The notes under the pieces were generated by a model, which was not told the origin of the DNA, did no database searches, and worked only from the letters and a program-made list of their open reading frames with translations. Below, one piece after another: positions 1-11,719 of a DNA stretch of 64,000 bases (position 1 is its first letter; every line of letters starts with the position of its first letter). Position numbers and translations under genes: made by a program. This DNA comes from Proteles cristata cristata (Eukaryota; Chordata; Mammalia; Carnivora; Hyaenidae): assembly GCA_017311185.1 (NCBI GenBank), contig JAESUZ010005462.1:806001-870000 (forward strand), given 5' to 3'.

Positions 1-311
1 TTTGTCTTTTCTTCAGTTTTTTTCATAAATATCTCATGGGTTTTGATTAAAATTGTTTCTAAGTATCTTATTTTTTGATGGTACTGTAAATAGATAGTTT
101 TCTTAAAAATTTTCAGATAGTTTGTATAGAAATACAAATAGTTTTTGTATTCTAACTTTGTATCCTGCAACTTTGGTGAATTTGCTTATTAGTTCTAACA
201 GGCTGGGTGTTTTGGGGGCGGATATGGTGTGCAGAGTCATTAGGATTTTCTATGAGATCATGTCATCTGCAGAGACAATTTTACTTCTCTCTTTCTTATT
301 TGAGTGCCTTT
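1..311 (-). mobile_element. L1 ORF2 fragment, antisense (5' part of an interrupted copy)
   Basis: The + strand wording 'tatcctgcaactttggtgaa' is the reverse complement of the reverse-transcriptase part of mammalian L1 ORF2. The sequence stops at the TA before Tigger1 and resumes at 2915, so this is one L1 copy split by the transposon. No open frame of useful length remains. It runs off the left edge of the window. Confidence 0.8.
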
Positions 312-721
312 TACAGGCAGACCTTGTTTTATTGCACTTCACTTTATTGCACTTCATAGATCATGCATTCTTTACTTATTAAAGGTTTGTAGTAACCCTG
401 GATCCTGCAAGTTTATTGGCACCATTTTCCATAGCATTTACTCACTTCATATCTCTTTGTCATATTTTGGCAATTCTCACAATATTTTAAACTTTTTCAT
501 GATTATTATATTTGTTATGGTGATATAAGATCAGTGATCTTTGATATTATGATTGTAATTATTTTGGGGTGCCATGTAATATGGCAAACTTAATTGATAA
601 ATTTTGTATGTGTTCTGATGCTCCACCAACCTGCTGTTCCCCCAACTCACTCCTCCTTCTCAGGTATTCCTATTCCCTTAAATACAAAAATGTTGAAATT
701 AGGCCAGTTAATAATCCTGAA

Positions 722-2700
722 ATGGCATCTAAGTGTTTAAGTGAAATGAAGAGTCACACATCTCTCACTGTAAACCAAAAGCTAGAAGTGATTAAGTTTA
801 GTGAGGAATGGGTGTTGAAAACTAAAAGAGGCCAAAAGCTGGGCCTCTTAGGCTAAACAGTTAGCCAAGCTGTGAATGCAAAGGAAGAGTTCTTGAAGGA
901 AAATAAAAGTGCTAATCCAGTGAATACACAAATGACGAAAGAGAAATTGCTGGTATGGGGGAAGTTTTAGTGGTCAGTATAAAAGATCAAACCCACCATA
1001 ACATCCCCTTAAGCCAATGCCTAAACCACACCAACGTCCTTACTCTCTTCAATTCTGTGAGGGCTGAGAGAGGTGAGGAGGCTGCAGAAGAAAAGTCTGA
1101 AGCTAACAGAGGTTGATTCATGATGTTTAAGGCAAGAAGCTATCTCCATAACATCAAAGTGCAAGGTAAAGCAGCAAGGACTGATGTAGAAGCTGCAGCA
1201 AATTATCCAGAAGATCTAAGATAATAGAAGTGGCTACATCAAACAAAAGATTTTCAATGTAAATGAAACAGCCTTCTGTTGGAAGAAGATGCAATCTAGG
1301 ACTTTCATAGCTAGAGAGGAGAAGTCAATAGCTTCAAGGATGGACTGACTCTCTTGTTAAGGGCTAATGTAGCTGGTGGCTTGAAACTGAAGCCAATGTT
1401 CATTTAATGTTCTAAAAAATCTAGGGCCCTTAAAAATTATGCTACATCTACCCTACCTGTGCTCTATAAATGGAACAAAGCTTGGATGAAAATATATCCA
1501 TTTACAATATGGTTTACTGAATACTTTTTTAAAAAATGTTTTATTTATTTCTAGGAGAGAGAGAGAGAGAGACAGCATGAGCAGGGGAGGGTCAGAGAGA
1601 GAGAGGGAGTCACAGACTCTGAAACAGGCTCCAGGCTCTGAACTGGCTGTCAGCACAGAGCCCGACGCGCGGCTCGAACCCACAAACCGCAAGATCATGA
1701 CCTAAGCGAAAGTCAGACGCCTAACCGACTAAGCCACCCAGGCGCCTGGTTTGCTGAATACTTTAAGGCCACTGTTGAAAACTAAATTAGGCAAAAGAAA
1801 AAAAAAAGATTCCTTTCAAAGTATTCCTGCTTATTAATCACATATCCAGTCATGCAAGATCTCTGATGGAAATGGACAATGAGATTAACGTTTTTTCAAT
1901 GCCTGCTAACACAACATCCATTCTGCAGCCACGGGGTCAAGAGTAGTTTCGACTTTCAAGTCTTATTATTTAAGTAATACATTTTGTAAGGCTACAGTTG
2001 CCGTAGGTAGTTATTCCTTTGATGGATCTGGAGAAAATAAGTTGAAAAACTTCTGGAAAGGATTTGCTATTCTTGGTGCCATTAAGAACATTTGTGATTC
2101 ATGGGAAGAGGTCAAAATATCAACATTAAAGAGAGTTTGGAAGAAGTTGATTCCAACTTTCATGGATGACTTTGAGGGGTTCAGGACTTCACTGGAGGAA
2201 GTAACTGCAGATGTAGTGGAAACAACAAGACAACTAGAATTAGAAGTGGACCCTAAAGATGTGACTGAATTATTGCAATCTCATGATAAAATTTGAGTGC
2301 ATGAAGAATTGCTTTTATGGATGGGCAAAAAAAGAGGTTTCTTGAGATAAAATCTGCTCCTGGTGAAGGCAGTGTAAAGATTGTTGAAATGACAATAAAG
2401 GATTTAGACTATTACACAAATTTAGTTGATACAGCAGTGGCAGGGTTTGAGAGGCTTGATTCCAATTCTGAAAGATGTACTATGGGTAAAAGGCTATCAA
2501 ACAACATTACATGCTACAGTAAAATCATTCACGAAAAGAAGAGTCAGTGGATGTAGCAAACTTCACTGTTGTCTTATTTTAAGAAATTGTCATAGCCGTC
2601 CCTTCTCCAACAACCACCACCCTGACCAGTCAGTAGCCATCAGCATGGAGGCAAGAGCCTCCACCAACAAAAAGATTATGACTTGCTGAAAGCTCAGAGG
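722..2700 (+). pseudogene. Tigger1 transposase remnant (CENP-B-like HTH plus DDE-type domain), inactive
   Basis: The family protein binds the transposon ends through an N-terminal CENP-B-like helix-turn-helix and cuts and pastes DNA with an acidic-triad domain; it would act in the nucleus. Here the start at 722 opens with MASKCLSEMKS and 'LTVNQKLEVIKFSEE', the HTH region. A stop (taa, 854-856) ends this frame after 44 codons, where the family has a Gln codon, so one C-to-T change explains it. Downstream homology continues in shifting frames. At 1253-1273 the sequence gives FNVNETAF, where the family has Asp in place of the second Asn; this is the first catalytic acid, so activity would be lost even without the stops. 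A SINE splits the domain at 1527-1747. C-terminal pieces are open at 2042-2296 and 2317-2556. Confidence 0.85.
1527..1747 (-). mobile_element. Can-SINE (feline-type, younger subfamily), antisense
   Basis: Reverse-oriented SINE: A/T tail at the left, CT/GA tract, then 'gagcccgacgcgcggctcga' and the head 'gccacccaggcgcc'. The target duplication ggtttactgaatacttt (1511-1527) / ggtttgctgaatacttt (1748-1764) has one mismatch and lies in Tigger1 sequence. It carries the 'cctaggag/agagtctgtgactcc' features shared with copies near 12.6, 23.6, 28.5, 29.3, 30.4, 52.7 and 63.5 kb. Confidence 0.92.
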
Positions 2701-2914
2701 AAAGTCAGCATTTTTTAAATCAATAAAGTATTTTTAATTAAGGCATGTACATGGATTTTTTAGACTCAATGATATTGTACACTTAATAGACTATAATAAA
2801 AATAACTTTTATTTGCCCTGGGAAAGCAAAAATTCGTTTGACATGCTTTACTGCAATATTAACTTTATTGTGATGGTCTGGAACCAAACCCACAGTACCT
2901 CTGAGGTATGCCGA

Positions 2915-3690
2915 TATTTGATTATCTTGCGTAGTTGCTCTGGCCAGGACTGATAGTACTGTATTTCATATAAGTGACAAAAGTAGACATTCTTGTCATG
3001 TTCTTGATCATAAAGGAAAGGTTTTCAGCTTTACACAATTGAATAGGATTTGGGCTGTGGGCTTCTCATATGTGGATTTTATTGTGTATATTCCTTCTAT
3101 ACCTCATTGTTGAGAATTTTTATGATGAAAAGTTGTTGAATTTTTGTCAAATTGCTTTTTTTTAATCTATTGAGATGATCACATGATTTTTTTTATCCTT
3201 CGTTCTTTTATGTGATGTATCTGTCACATTTATTTATTTATTTACTTACTTACTTATTTATTTATTATTTTTAAGGAGGCTTCATGCCAACATGGAGCTC
3301 AACATGGGGCCTCAACTCACAGCCTTGAGATCAATACCTGAGCTGAGATCAAGTGTCAGATACTCAACCAATTGAGCCACCCAGTGCCCTTCTATCACAA
3401 TTGTTGATTTGCAAATATTGAACTATCCTTGCATTCCAGGATAAATCTTAATTGGTCATGGTGTATGATACTTTTAATGTGCCGTTGAATTTTGCTGATA
3501 TTTTGTTGAAGATTTTTGCATGTATGCACATAAAGAATATTGGCTTATAATTTTCTTTTCATATAGTGGCCTTGTCTGGCTTTAGTATCAGGGTAATCCT
3601 CCTTCATAAAGTGATTTTGGAAGTATTCCCTTCTCTTCAACTTTTAGGAAGAGTTTGAGAAGGATTGGTGTTGATTCTTTTTTAAAGACA
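2915..3690 (-). mobile_element. L1 ORF2 fragment, antisense (continuation after Tigger1)
   Basis: 'ttgctctggccaggac' continues the L1 reverse complement that stopped at 311, followed by typical RT-region wording such as 'ctatccttgcattccaggat' and 'ggaagagtttgagaaggatt'. It is interrupted by an older SINE at 3229-3388. No ORF is retained. The sequence at 3691-3748 was not assigned. Confidence 0.78.
3229..3388 (-). mobile_element. Can-SINE, older divergent copy, antisense
   Basis: A TTTA-rich tail at the left is followed by 'catggggcctcaactcacag' and the head 'gagccacccagtgccc'. The flanks ctgtcac (left) and ctatcaca (right) are a plausible decayed target duplication within L1. It lacks the long CT tract of younger copies. 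Confidence 0.75.
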
Positions 3691-3748
3691 AAATGTAAAT
3701 AATTAAATTATTTCCCACATTCTTTCTTCTGTGTATATTTCCTACATT

Positions 3749-5357
3749 ATTATTATTATTATTATTTAATTTTCATCCAAATTAGTCAGCATATACTGCA
3801 ATAATGATTTCAGGAGTAGAATCCAGTGATTCATCCCCTACATGTAACACCCAATGCTAATCCCAACAAGTGTCCTCCTTAATACCCCTTGCCTGTTTAG
3901 TACATCCCCTACCCAACTCCCCTCAAACAACCCTCAGTTTGTTCTCTGTAATTAAGAGTCTCTTTTGTTTTGTCCCTCTCCCCTTTTGTTATATTATTTT
4001 TGCTTCCCTTCCTTTATGTTCATCTGTTTTATATCTTAAATTCCACATATGAGTGAAGTCACATGAATTTGTCTTTCTCTGACTAACTAATTTCACTTAG
4101 CATAATATACTCTAGTTTCATCCATGTTGTTGCAAGTGGTAAGATTTTATTCTTTTTGATTGCCAAGTAGTATTTCATTGTATGTCTATATACCACATCT
4201 TCTTTATCCATTCATCTGTTGATGGACATTTGGACTCTTTCCATACTTTGGCTATTGTTGAAAACACCTAATACTACAATTGCTGGGTTGTAGGGAAATT
4301 CTATGTTGAATTTTCTGAGGAACCTCCAAACTGTTTTCCAGAGTGGCTGCATCAGTTTGCATTCCCACCAGCAGTGCAAAAGAGTTCCTCTTCCTCTGCA
4401 TCCTCGCCAACATCTGTCATTGCCTCAATTGTTAACGTTAGCCATTCTGATGTGTGAAGTGGTTTCTAAATTTGGTTTTGATTTGTATTTCCCTGATGAT
4501 GAGTGAGGCTGAGCATTTTTTCATCTGTTAGACATTTGGATGTCCTCTTTGGAAAAATGTCTATTCATTTCTTTTGCCCATTTCTTCACTGGATTATTTG
4601 CTTTTGGGGTGTTGAGTTTGATAAGTTCTTTATAGATTTTGGATAATAAGCTTTTATCAATATGTCATTTGCAAATATCTTCTCCCATTCCATTGGTTGC
4701 CTTTTAGTTTTGCTGATTGTTTCCTTCACCATACAGAAGCTTTTCATCTTGATGAGGTCCCAATAGTTCATTTTTTATTCTGTTTCCCTTGCCTCCAGAA
4801 ACATGTTGAGTAAGATGTTGAGTAAGGTCAAAGATGTTTTTGCCTGTTTTCTCCTCTAGGATTTTGATGGCTTCCTGTCTTATGTTTAGATATTTCATCC
4901 ATTTTACATTTGATTTTGTGTATGGTTTAAGAAAGTGGTCCAGGTTCATGCTTCTGCATGTTGCTGTCCAGTTTTCCCAATACCATTGGCTGAAGAGATG
5001 GTCTTTATTCCATTGGATATTCTTTCCTGCTTTGTCAAAGATTAGTTGGCCATACATCTGTGGGTCCATTTCTGGGTTGTTTTCTATTCTGTTCCATTGA
5101 TCTGAGTGTCTGTTTTTTTTGCGAGTACCATACTATCTTGATTATTGCAGCTTTGTAATACAGTTTGAAGTCCAGAATTGTGATGCCTCCGGGTTTGCTT
5201 TTCTTGTTCAGAATTACTTAGGCTATTCGGGGTCTTTTCTGATTCCAAACAAATTTTAGAATTGTTTGTTCTATCTCTGTGAAGAATGCTCATGCCATTT
5301 TGATAGGGATTGTATTGAATATGTAGATTGCTTTGGGTAGTATCAATGTACTTTTAT
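3749..5357 (-). mobile_element. Carnivore L1, 5'-truncated, antisense
   Basis: Starting from a (TTA)n tail at 3749-3767, the strand carries the reverse complement of a carnivore L1 3'UTR ('acacccaatgctaatcccaa') and then the ORF2 3' half. The same sequence appears in + orientation at 41.9-43.5 kb. The body breaks at about 5357, after 'gctttgggtagtatcaatgt', and unrelated sequence follows. It is separate from the L1 at 1-3690, which covers an earlier ORF2 region. Confidence 0.88.
4050..5357 (-). pseudogene. L1 ORF2 C-terminal region, inactivated
   Basis: Minus-strand frames at 4704-5069 and 4586-4771 encode the post-RT part of L1 ORF2, with recognisable '[13 protein letters not shown]', '[14 protein letters not shown]' and '[11 protein letters not shown]'. 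The two frames overlap with a shift, and further stops occur on both sides. The endonuclease and the reverse-transcriptase core are absent because of 5' truncation, so no activity is possible. The end near 4050 is estimated from the expected 3'UTR length. Confidence 0.8.
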
Positions 5358-5699
5358 ACATTGCCATTCTTTCCCCACCTCATTCCCATCACCTAATCTT
5401 TGCTGTCATGTACAGTTTCTCCTCACCTCCCTCCACGTACTATCTATGGACAAACCCCTATTATCCGGACTCCCATAACAGTCTTTCGGCTATTTCCTTA
5501 TCCCCAGGGTCATTCTATTCTCTAATCTTTCTGACATATGGCTGTCTGATTCTTGATGTCTAGAATGAGTCACTTCTGTCTCTTACTACAAAACATTCAA
5601 ATGTCTTCATGTTACTTACAGAATAAAACCAATACCCCTCAAACCAGTGCTCAACTCTCTATAAAATGACCCTACACTCTCTTCCACTCTATAAACACT

Positions 5700-5790
5700 A
5701 CTGAGTTTCAAGTATATGCCAGACTCTATCCTAAATGTTTGAGATCCATCATGGAACAAAACAGATACACACAGACAGACAGACAGACAG

Positions 5791-5821
<31 letters not shown>

Positions 5822-5870
5822 GACACACACACACACACCAAACACCCACTCTTTGGACTTTACATTCTAT
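5700..5870 (+). mobile_element. L2-like (CR1 clade) fragment around a microsatellite
   Basis: 'caagtatatgccagactcta' and 'catggaacaaaacagata', then 'tttacattcta', follow the ancient L2/MIR3 pattern (point of growth, 'accaaaacagacaaa', 'ttacattctagt'). A CA/CAGA microsatellite has grown in the middle. It is short and diverged. Confidence 0.45.
5761..5839 (+). repeat. (CAGA)n(CA)n compound microsatellite
   Basis: Runs of 'acag' units pass into 'ca' dinucleotides, then a short second CAGA patch, then CA again. The apparent ORFs on both strands here are translations of the repeat and are not genes. Confidence 0.95.
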
Positions 5871-6007
5871 TTTTCCACTGTTTTGAGAATTTTCTTCTCA
5901 TACCCTTCATTCCAGGCAAATGGATTCACCTGCTATCTGTGCAGGGCTTGTCCTTTACTCATTTTTAAAATTCTTTCTGGAAAATTCTTTTGCCTATTGC
6001 TTTATAA

Positions 6008-6223
6008 CTGTAGTTCTCAACCAGGTGATTTTCTTTTCCTGTAGGGGATCTTTGGCAATATTAAGAGACAGTTTTGTTTGTCACAACAGGTCAAGGTCCT
6101 ACAGGTACCTCACTGGTAGAAGCCTGGGATGCTGTTAAACAATCTTACAATGTACAGGAAAGCCTCCATAGTAGGAAATTACCTGGTCCAAATTGTCAAT
6201 AGTGTTGAGTATGAGAAACACTG
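6008..6223 (+). mobile_element. MER5A-type hAT (Charlie) non-autonomous DNA transposon
   Basis: The ends 'tagttctcaaccaggtgatt' and 'tgttgagtatgagaaacact' are the hAT terminal repeats of MER5A. Internal 'ggatctttggcaatattaag', 'gtcacaac' and 'tgctgttaaacaatcttaca' match the family in order. An 8-bp target duplication is possible (gctttata / gctataga, two mismatches). It has no coding capacity. Confidence 0.85.
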
Positions 6224-7689
6224 CTATAGATAGGGCCAAGTTATACCTACCCTTTAGTGATCGATCAAATTTCTCATTCATGAAATACTCACAATTCCTT
6301 TTTCCATTTCTGTTTTCTCAAAGTTTTCTGCTGCCTTGCTGAATTCCCACTTCCTCTGTGTGTAGCTGTGTAGTGGCACTCATTATTTGTCATAGACTAT
6401 AAAATCTACAAGGGTGGATTTATACCCAATTCTTCTGAGTTCTCAGAGGACAAACGAGCTTAGCTCACAGAAAAAGTTACCCACATATTTGTTATATGCA
6501 TGAGTAGGAAATACCCAACGTCTGTCTCTTCTCCCAGACTTTAGTTCCTAGGAATTAAGCAGCCTGAAAATTCCTGCTTCAGAGGAGAATCTGCCAGGCC
6601 CCTCCCAGCCATAGCTGGAAGAGACTCAACTGGCATCAAGCCACAGGAAAGACTGCCTTTACCAGTCTGAAGGAAAGAGGTCAATGGAAAAAGAAACTAA
6701 ACAAATATGGCAAGAAACATGACTCTATGTGCAAACAGAGGTTCCCTACAAAAATAATTGAAAGCAGGAAGGACATTGGTTGGATGGGAGCTTGACAAGT
6801 TTTATAAGTGGGTTAGGGTAACTAGTAACCTCAGCTGCCCTTGAAGTCATAGTCTTAACAGTGCAGAAACCAGGAGCCACATGCAGCCACAGGCAGGGGT
6901 GGCTCCCAGCCAAGGACTTCTGTGCTGTCCCCAGGCCATTGCCTGATAAAGGTCTGAGCACACACACATTGCTGCTGCAGGATTCAGCATTGTGTGTCAA
7001 CCATCACTCATTAATTCAACTTTTCCTGTCTAAGTCCTTGAGCTGTCTGGGAGGCTGAAGTGTCTTGGCAGGCCTAAGAAACTGCTGGATCTCAGGAAAC
7101 AGGCTCAGTTATCTCAGGCTTCTCCTGAATTCAAATGTGCCAGCTTCAGCCTCCTCCTAGTGAGTTGCTCAGAACAGGGAGCTATGCTATACACCATTTT
7201 TTATCTACCTGGCAGCTGAAATGGCAAAGCAGTGTGTGGAGTCCCAGCTCTGAATCCTGAAAAGTAGACACAAGGGAGCTTTGGTGCTTTTGCAAAAGGA
7301 GTGATTGAAGTCAGGTAGAGAAGAACAAAATGACTCAAAACTGCAGCCAAAGCCCAGAGACACAGAGCATTTGGTGAGCACTTTACAGCTAGATCTATTC
7401 CACCTGGAAGTATCTGTCACTCATCCAACTTAATGCAAAATGGTCCTTAAAATTAGGACCTTAAAATTAATAAAATAGGATACCCAACCAACCAGCTTAG
7501 TTCTCTTACCTACTAACCCTCTTTTCCCACATGCTTCATGGTGGAGTTGGATGTTGGGAGAGAGTGAGTGAAGAAGAACTCTGCTGGCATTTTCCCCCTT
7601 TACCCAGGATTCCCCCAGCACGGGGACAAGGTGCTTTCCCTAGAGGGAACATTAGTATTGTGTTGCAGACTCCAACTCTTGGCTCTAAC
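6224..7689. other. No recognised gene or repeat
   Basis: AT/GC-mixed sequence without an ORF over about 85 codons. A stretch near 6390-6420 ('gactataaaatctacaaggg') faintly resembles an L2 3' region but was not strong enough to annotate. The small opposing ORFs at 6746-7058 overlap each other and look like chance. Confidence 0.5.
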
Positions 7690-8000
7690 TTGGCCTCTCA
7701 AAAAAGAAATACAATACTAGCCAGAAACACAAGCCACATGTGTAATTTAAAATTTTCCTGTGGCCACATTAAAGATTCATAACAAGAATTAAGTTAATTT
7801 TAATAAAAGATTTCATTAAATTCAACATGTCCAATATATTATCATTTTAGCGTGTAATCAACATAAATATTATCATCCATAAAATAATTTGTGCTCCTCT
7901 TATCTTACTAAGAGTTCAAAATTCATTGTGCATTTTACAGAACATCTCAGTTTTAATTTGGCACATTTCAAACACTCATCTACAGGGGGAATCTAAAATA
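7690..8000. mobile_element. Probable hAT-Charlie MITE relic (MER33/MER58-like)
   Basis: 'caagccacatgtgtaattta', 'tcctgtggccacattaaa', 'atgtccaatatattatcatt', 'gtgtaatcaacataaa' and 'ggcacatttcaaacactcat' follow the layout of an ancient 'agccacatgtgg' hAT element. Outer inverted repeats are not clear, so limits and orientation are approximate. Confidence 0.5.
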
Positions 8001-8603
8001 ATTCAGGACTTTCACATGTCATCAGTTGGTGCCCAGGCACTAATGTATCATGTTATACAACAGGGAGCTAAGATAGCACTTGAAATATAATGAGATGGGA
8101 TTTTTTTTAGGCTTATGAATTTCCCCCTAAGGGGAACACATACCACATGTGGTTGAGAGAAATACTTTGAAAAGCCTGCTGTGGCCAGCATGAGGGTAGG
8201 GGATGGAAGCAGGAAACTCCCATGGAGGATGTTAGGGCAACAATAGACTGACAGTTGAACTTGAACCTCTCAAAGATTTTACTGACACTTGAAACTGAGA
8301 GCAACCTTTAATTATATTTTTAGGACCAAGGCAGAGGACACAGGGAGATAAAACAACAGTGACTCATTTTACTATTGGAGAAATTCTGACAACCTTAATG
8401 TCTAATGGAAGGAAACTGTGAATCCATATGAAAGAATATTTTACTCTGATGGAAACATGGGGATGTACCTAGTATAAAATTGTTAATAGGGAGAGGAAAG
8501 CATATTCAAGTGTAATCGCTATAAGCTGATCTATATTTAATAAAAGCAAAGAAAAGAAATGCACCAACATATTTTCATTGTTTTTACTAAGAAATAGTAA
8601 TAT

Positions 8604-8823
8604 ATCAGGGTGCCTGGGTGGCTCAGTTGGTTAAGTGTCAGACTTCAGCTCAGGTTATGACGTCTCGTCTGTGTGTGCAAGACCCACATCACGCTCTGTG
8701 TTGACAGCCTCGGAGCCCGGAGTTCTATGCCTCCCTCTCTCTCTCTGCCCCTCCCCTGCTTACACTCTGTCTCTCTCTTTCTCTCTCTTAAAAATAAATA
8801 AACATTAAAAACAAATTTTAAAA
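8604..8823 (+). mobile_element. Can-SINE
   Basis: The head 'gggtgcctgggtggctcag' is followed by the CT-rich tract and a tail of AATAAA plus A's. The target duplication aagaaatagtaatat (8589-8603) / aagaagtagcattat (8824-8838) has two mismatches. About 600 bp upstream of it (8001-8603) shows nothing recognisable. Confidence 0.9.
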
Positions 8824-8980
8824 AAGAAGTAGCATTATGTTTTTTTTTTTTTTCTGGACCTTCCAATACTTTCCTAATAAACACATATTACTTTGAGAAT
8901 TAGGACAAAAGGATAAAATAAAAAACAAAATCCAATGATTCACTTGCCAGAATCCTCCCACTTATGTAATTATTTAATCA

Positions 8981-9064
8981 CATGTGTATGTTTGAGGTGT
9001 GTATACCTGTGTAGGTATGCAAGTGTGTGTGTATGCGTGTGTGTACATGAATGTGTGCATGTGT
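8981..9064 (+). repeat. Degenerate (TG)n-rich microsatellite
   Basis: Interrupted 'tgtg/tatg/catg' units over about 80 bp. Alternating purine-pyrimidine sequence of this kind is known to be able to adopt Z-form DNA. The flank at 9065-9629 holds no recognised feature apart from an 18-base A-run near 9380. Confidence 0.8.
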
Positions 9065-10288
9065 CTTCCTAAGTCATCTCCTGAGATTTATCTCAGAATA
9101 ATGCTCAGGAGATCTGAAGAAAGGCAACCTTCTTCCACTTGAACATATTTCATTGGATTCTGTTAAACTGGCTGAAATAACCTTTCTGTAGCCATTCTAG
9201 ATTCATTTCTAATTCCCACATACCTAGTTGATTTTTGAGAGACTGTATCTCTCATGAACATTTTCAGCTAAGCGTAGAATGGTTTTCTCCTTCACTTTAT
9301 AGTGTAAATAAGAAAATAAATCACCTCCGACCTCCAAGTTCTCAACTCAGAGGCAAAGAACTCAAGCTGATTATGCGGCAAAAAAAAAAAAAAAAAATTA
9401 ACCCACATCACTGTCATGACATCTAATCACATCAGGCTGACTGCACAGTTTCTTAGAGGGTCATTTTTCAATTGACTGTTTTATATTATAGGGTTAAGAG
9501 GGAGAAATAAAGCTGACAGTAAATTAAAGTAGAAATTTTAAAGTATTCAGAAAAACAAATCCCCTAGTAATGATTTTTTTTAAAGTTTAATTATTAACTG
9601 TTTATGGCTGCAACATATTCAGCTAAGAGATATATGCTAAAAAGATGAGAGTTTGCAATGGAAAATCATGTATTGTGAAAAATATCTTTTTCCAGCAGTA
9701 TGGCAGATTGGATACCCTGAATAACTCACCCAAATAAAATAACTGACATAGTAGATAAGAAATCTTTAAAAAATCCTTTTTGAACCTGAAGCATGTGTAA
9801 AGTACATGCCAGTCTCCAAAGTCAAATGAAACCAGGAACTTGGAGTGCCAAAACCTGGAAAATTTTGGCAAGACCTGGAATCCTTGAGCTTGTGATTTAA
9901 GGACTACACCAGGTACTGGGAACAGAAGGTAAAGTTTAGAGCACTGCAGATGGGGACTGAAATTGAGATTCTCATAAAAAGCTTAGACTCACAGTGAAAG
10001 CCCCATAATGCAGAAGAGCACAGCAGGGACACTGACTCTCAGTCCTAGGTTAGAAGGAGCAAAATTAAGGTAATCCCCTGGGAATTCATAACCAGAAATC
10101 GGACTTAAGGTGGATTTGGGTTTCTGTTAGGTATGCAGTCTGAAAAACCTCAAAAAGAAAAGTTAACTTGAGGTGGTCATTGGTTGGTATTGCACCAAGG
10201 TGATTGGCAAGAAAAATCCAGGGCTTCAACTTCAACCCAGGCCTCAAAGAATCTCCATGGATAAATTTCTAATAAAAATGAAGAGTTC

Positions 10289-10435
10289 TGGGGTGGTTGC
10301 ATGGCTCAGTTGCTTAAAACTCTGACTCTTGATCTCAGTTCAGGTCCTGATTTCATGGTTGTGAGTTTAAGTCCCACGTTGGGCTCCATAGATGTGGAGC
10401 CTACTTAAGATAAACAAACAAACAAACAAACATAT
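10289..10435 (+). mobile_element. Can-SINE, older short form
   Basis: 'gggtggttgcatggctcag' head, 'gagtttaagtcccacgttgg', then directly 'gagcctacttaagataaac' and a (CAAA)n tail, without the long CT tract. Target duplication aaaaatgaagagttc (10274-10288) / aaaaatgagcagttc (10436-10450). Confidence 0.88.
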
Positions 10436-11330
10436 AAAAATGAGCAGTTCACAGTAAAAAAATAATGAAACACAGGAAATTAAGGCATATCATAGTGCCT
10501 TTAAAGAATGAATTATTTAATGGACAAATCCTCCTAATGAAAAAATAGTAAAAAATCTTGCTTAAAAAAACTGGATTAATATCTTGCCCAAAACAATGAA
10601 TTGTTTATCAAACTAAATTGTCTCCACAAAAGTATTTTTCCCAAGAAAAGAAGAAGCCATTTTGAAGCATAGATCATCAGAATGTATGTTTAAGATGCTC
10701 ATGGAGCATTCAAGTGAGAATGTCCAGTGGTAACAGAAAATAAGAGATTGAAGCTCCAGGGAGAGCCTGGGACTGGAGAGATGGTTCTAGAAGTTGAGAG
10801 CATAAAGAAAATATGGAAGTCAAAAGGATTTGGCGCAATATTTTTTAAGATGTGACATAAAAAGTAAAAACCTGTGATCTCAGAATCCTATACCCAGTGA
10901 AAATATCTGTTAGAAATAAAGAGAAAATCGAGACAGTCTCAGAAGAAAGAAAATAAAGAGAATTTGTCACCAGCACACCTACTCTAAAGGAATGGCTAAA
11001 AGATGTTCTCTAAACAGAATAGAAATGATAAAAGTAGGAACCTTGGAATATCAAGATGCAAAAAATAAACATAATAAGCCAAAATATGTGTAAATAGAAT
11101 TGGCTCTCTCCCTCTGTAATTTTCAAAAATTTTTTTTATTGAAACAAAAATTATAGCACTGTCTGATATGGTTCTAAAAAATATTTGTAAAAGTATCAAA
11201 GCTTTGACAGTAAAGCAAGATATTATCAAGATATCTAAAACTTTTATCTTGAGATAGAGGTTAATGAATATAAAATAAATTAAAGATCTTATCTTCTGTC
11301 TATTCAGAGTTTAAGAATAAGACAATAGTA

Positions 11331-11546
11331 GGGGCACCTGGGTGGCTCAGTTGGTTAAGCATCTGACTTCAGCTCAGGTTATGATCTCCTGGTTTGTGAG
11401 TTTGAGCCCCTTGTTGGGCTCTATGCTGACATCTCAGAGCCTGGAGCCTGCTTTGGATTCTGTGTTTCTCTCTCTCTCTGCCTCTCCTCTGCTTGCTCTC
11501 TGTCTCTGTCTCTCTCAAAAAAAAAAAAAAAACATTAAAAAACAAA
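11331..11546 (+). mobile_element. Can-SINE
   Basis: Complete head, CT tract and A-run tail. Target duplication aagaataagacaata (11313-11327) / aagaacaagacaata (11547-11561). The ORFs across it on both strands are repeat-derived. Confidence 0.93.
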
Positions 11547-11719
11547 AAGAACAAGACAATAAGAGAATGGAAAATGTTTTACAGATAAAAACTTGGAATT
11601 TTCCAGAATTATTGAAATACATCAATGCCCAAGTATATGAAGACCAAAATATATACCTCCAAATCAATACCTGACTCATTAAAGTGTAATTTTAGAACAT
11701 TGCATAGAAAGAGATCTTA

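Larger units (their letters stand above)
314..2914 (+). mobile_element. Tigger1 DNA transposon (Tc1/mariner superfamily, pogo/Tigger group), near full length
   Basis: The left end reads 'caggcagaccttgttttatt' and the right end '..cctctgaggtatgcc', which are the inverted termini of Tigger1. A TA lies at 312-313 and another just after the right end, matching the TA target duplication of this group. Removing the element joins the flanking antisense L1 cleanly. The inside follows Tigger1 from 5' non-coding sequence through a transposase remnant, with a SINE at 1527-1747. It is a fossil copy with many substitutions and indels. Recognition is by memory of the consensus; the family call is strong. 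Confidence 0.9.

Noticed and set aside
5761..5839. CRISPR-like array
   Set aside because: Short uniform units without spacers in a mammalian genome; a plain microsatellite.
5616..6044. Overlapping ORFs with His-Thr or Val-Cys repeats on both strands
   Set aside because: They are translations of the CA/CAGA microsatellite.
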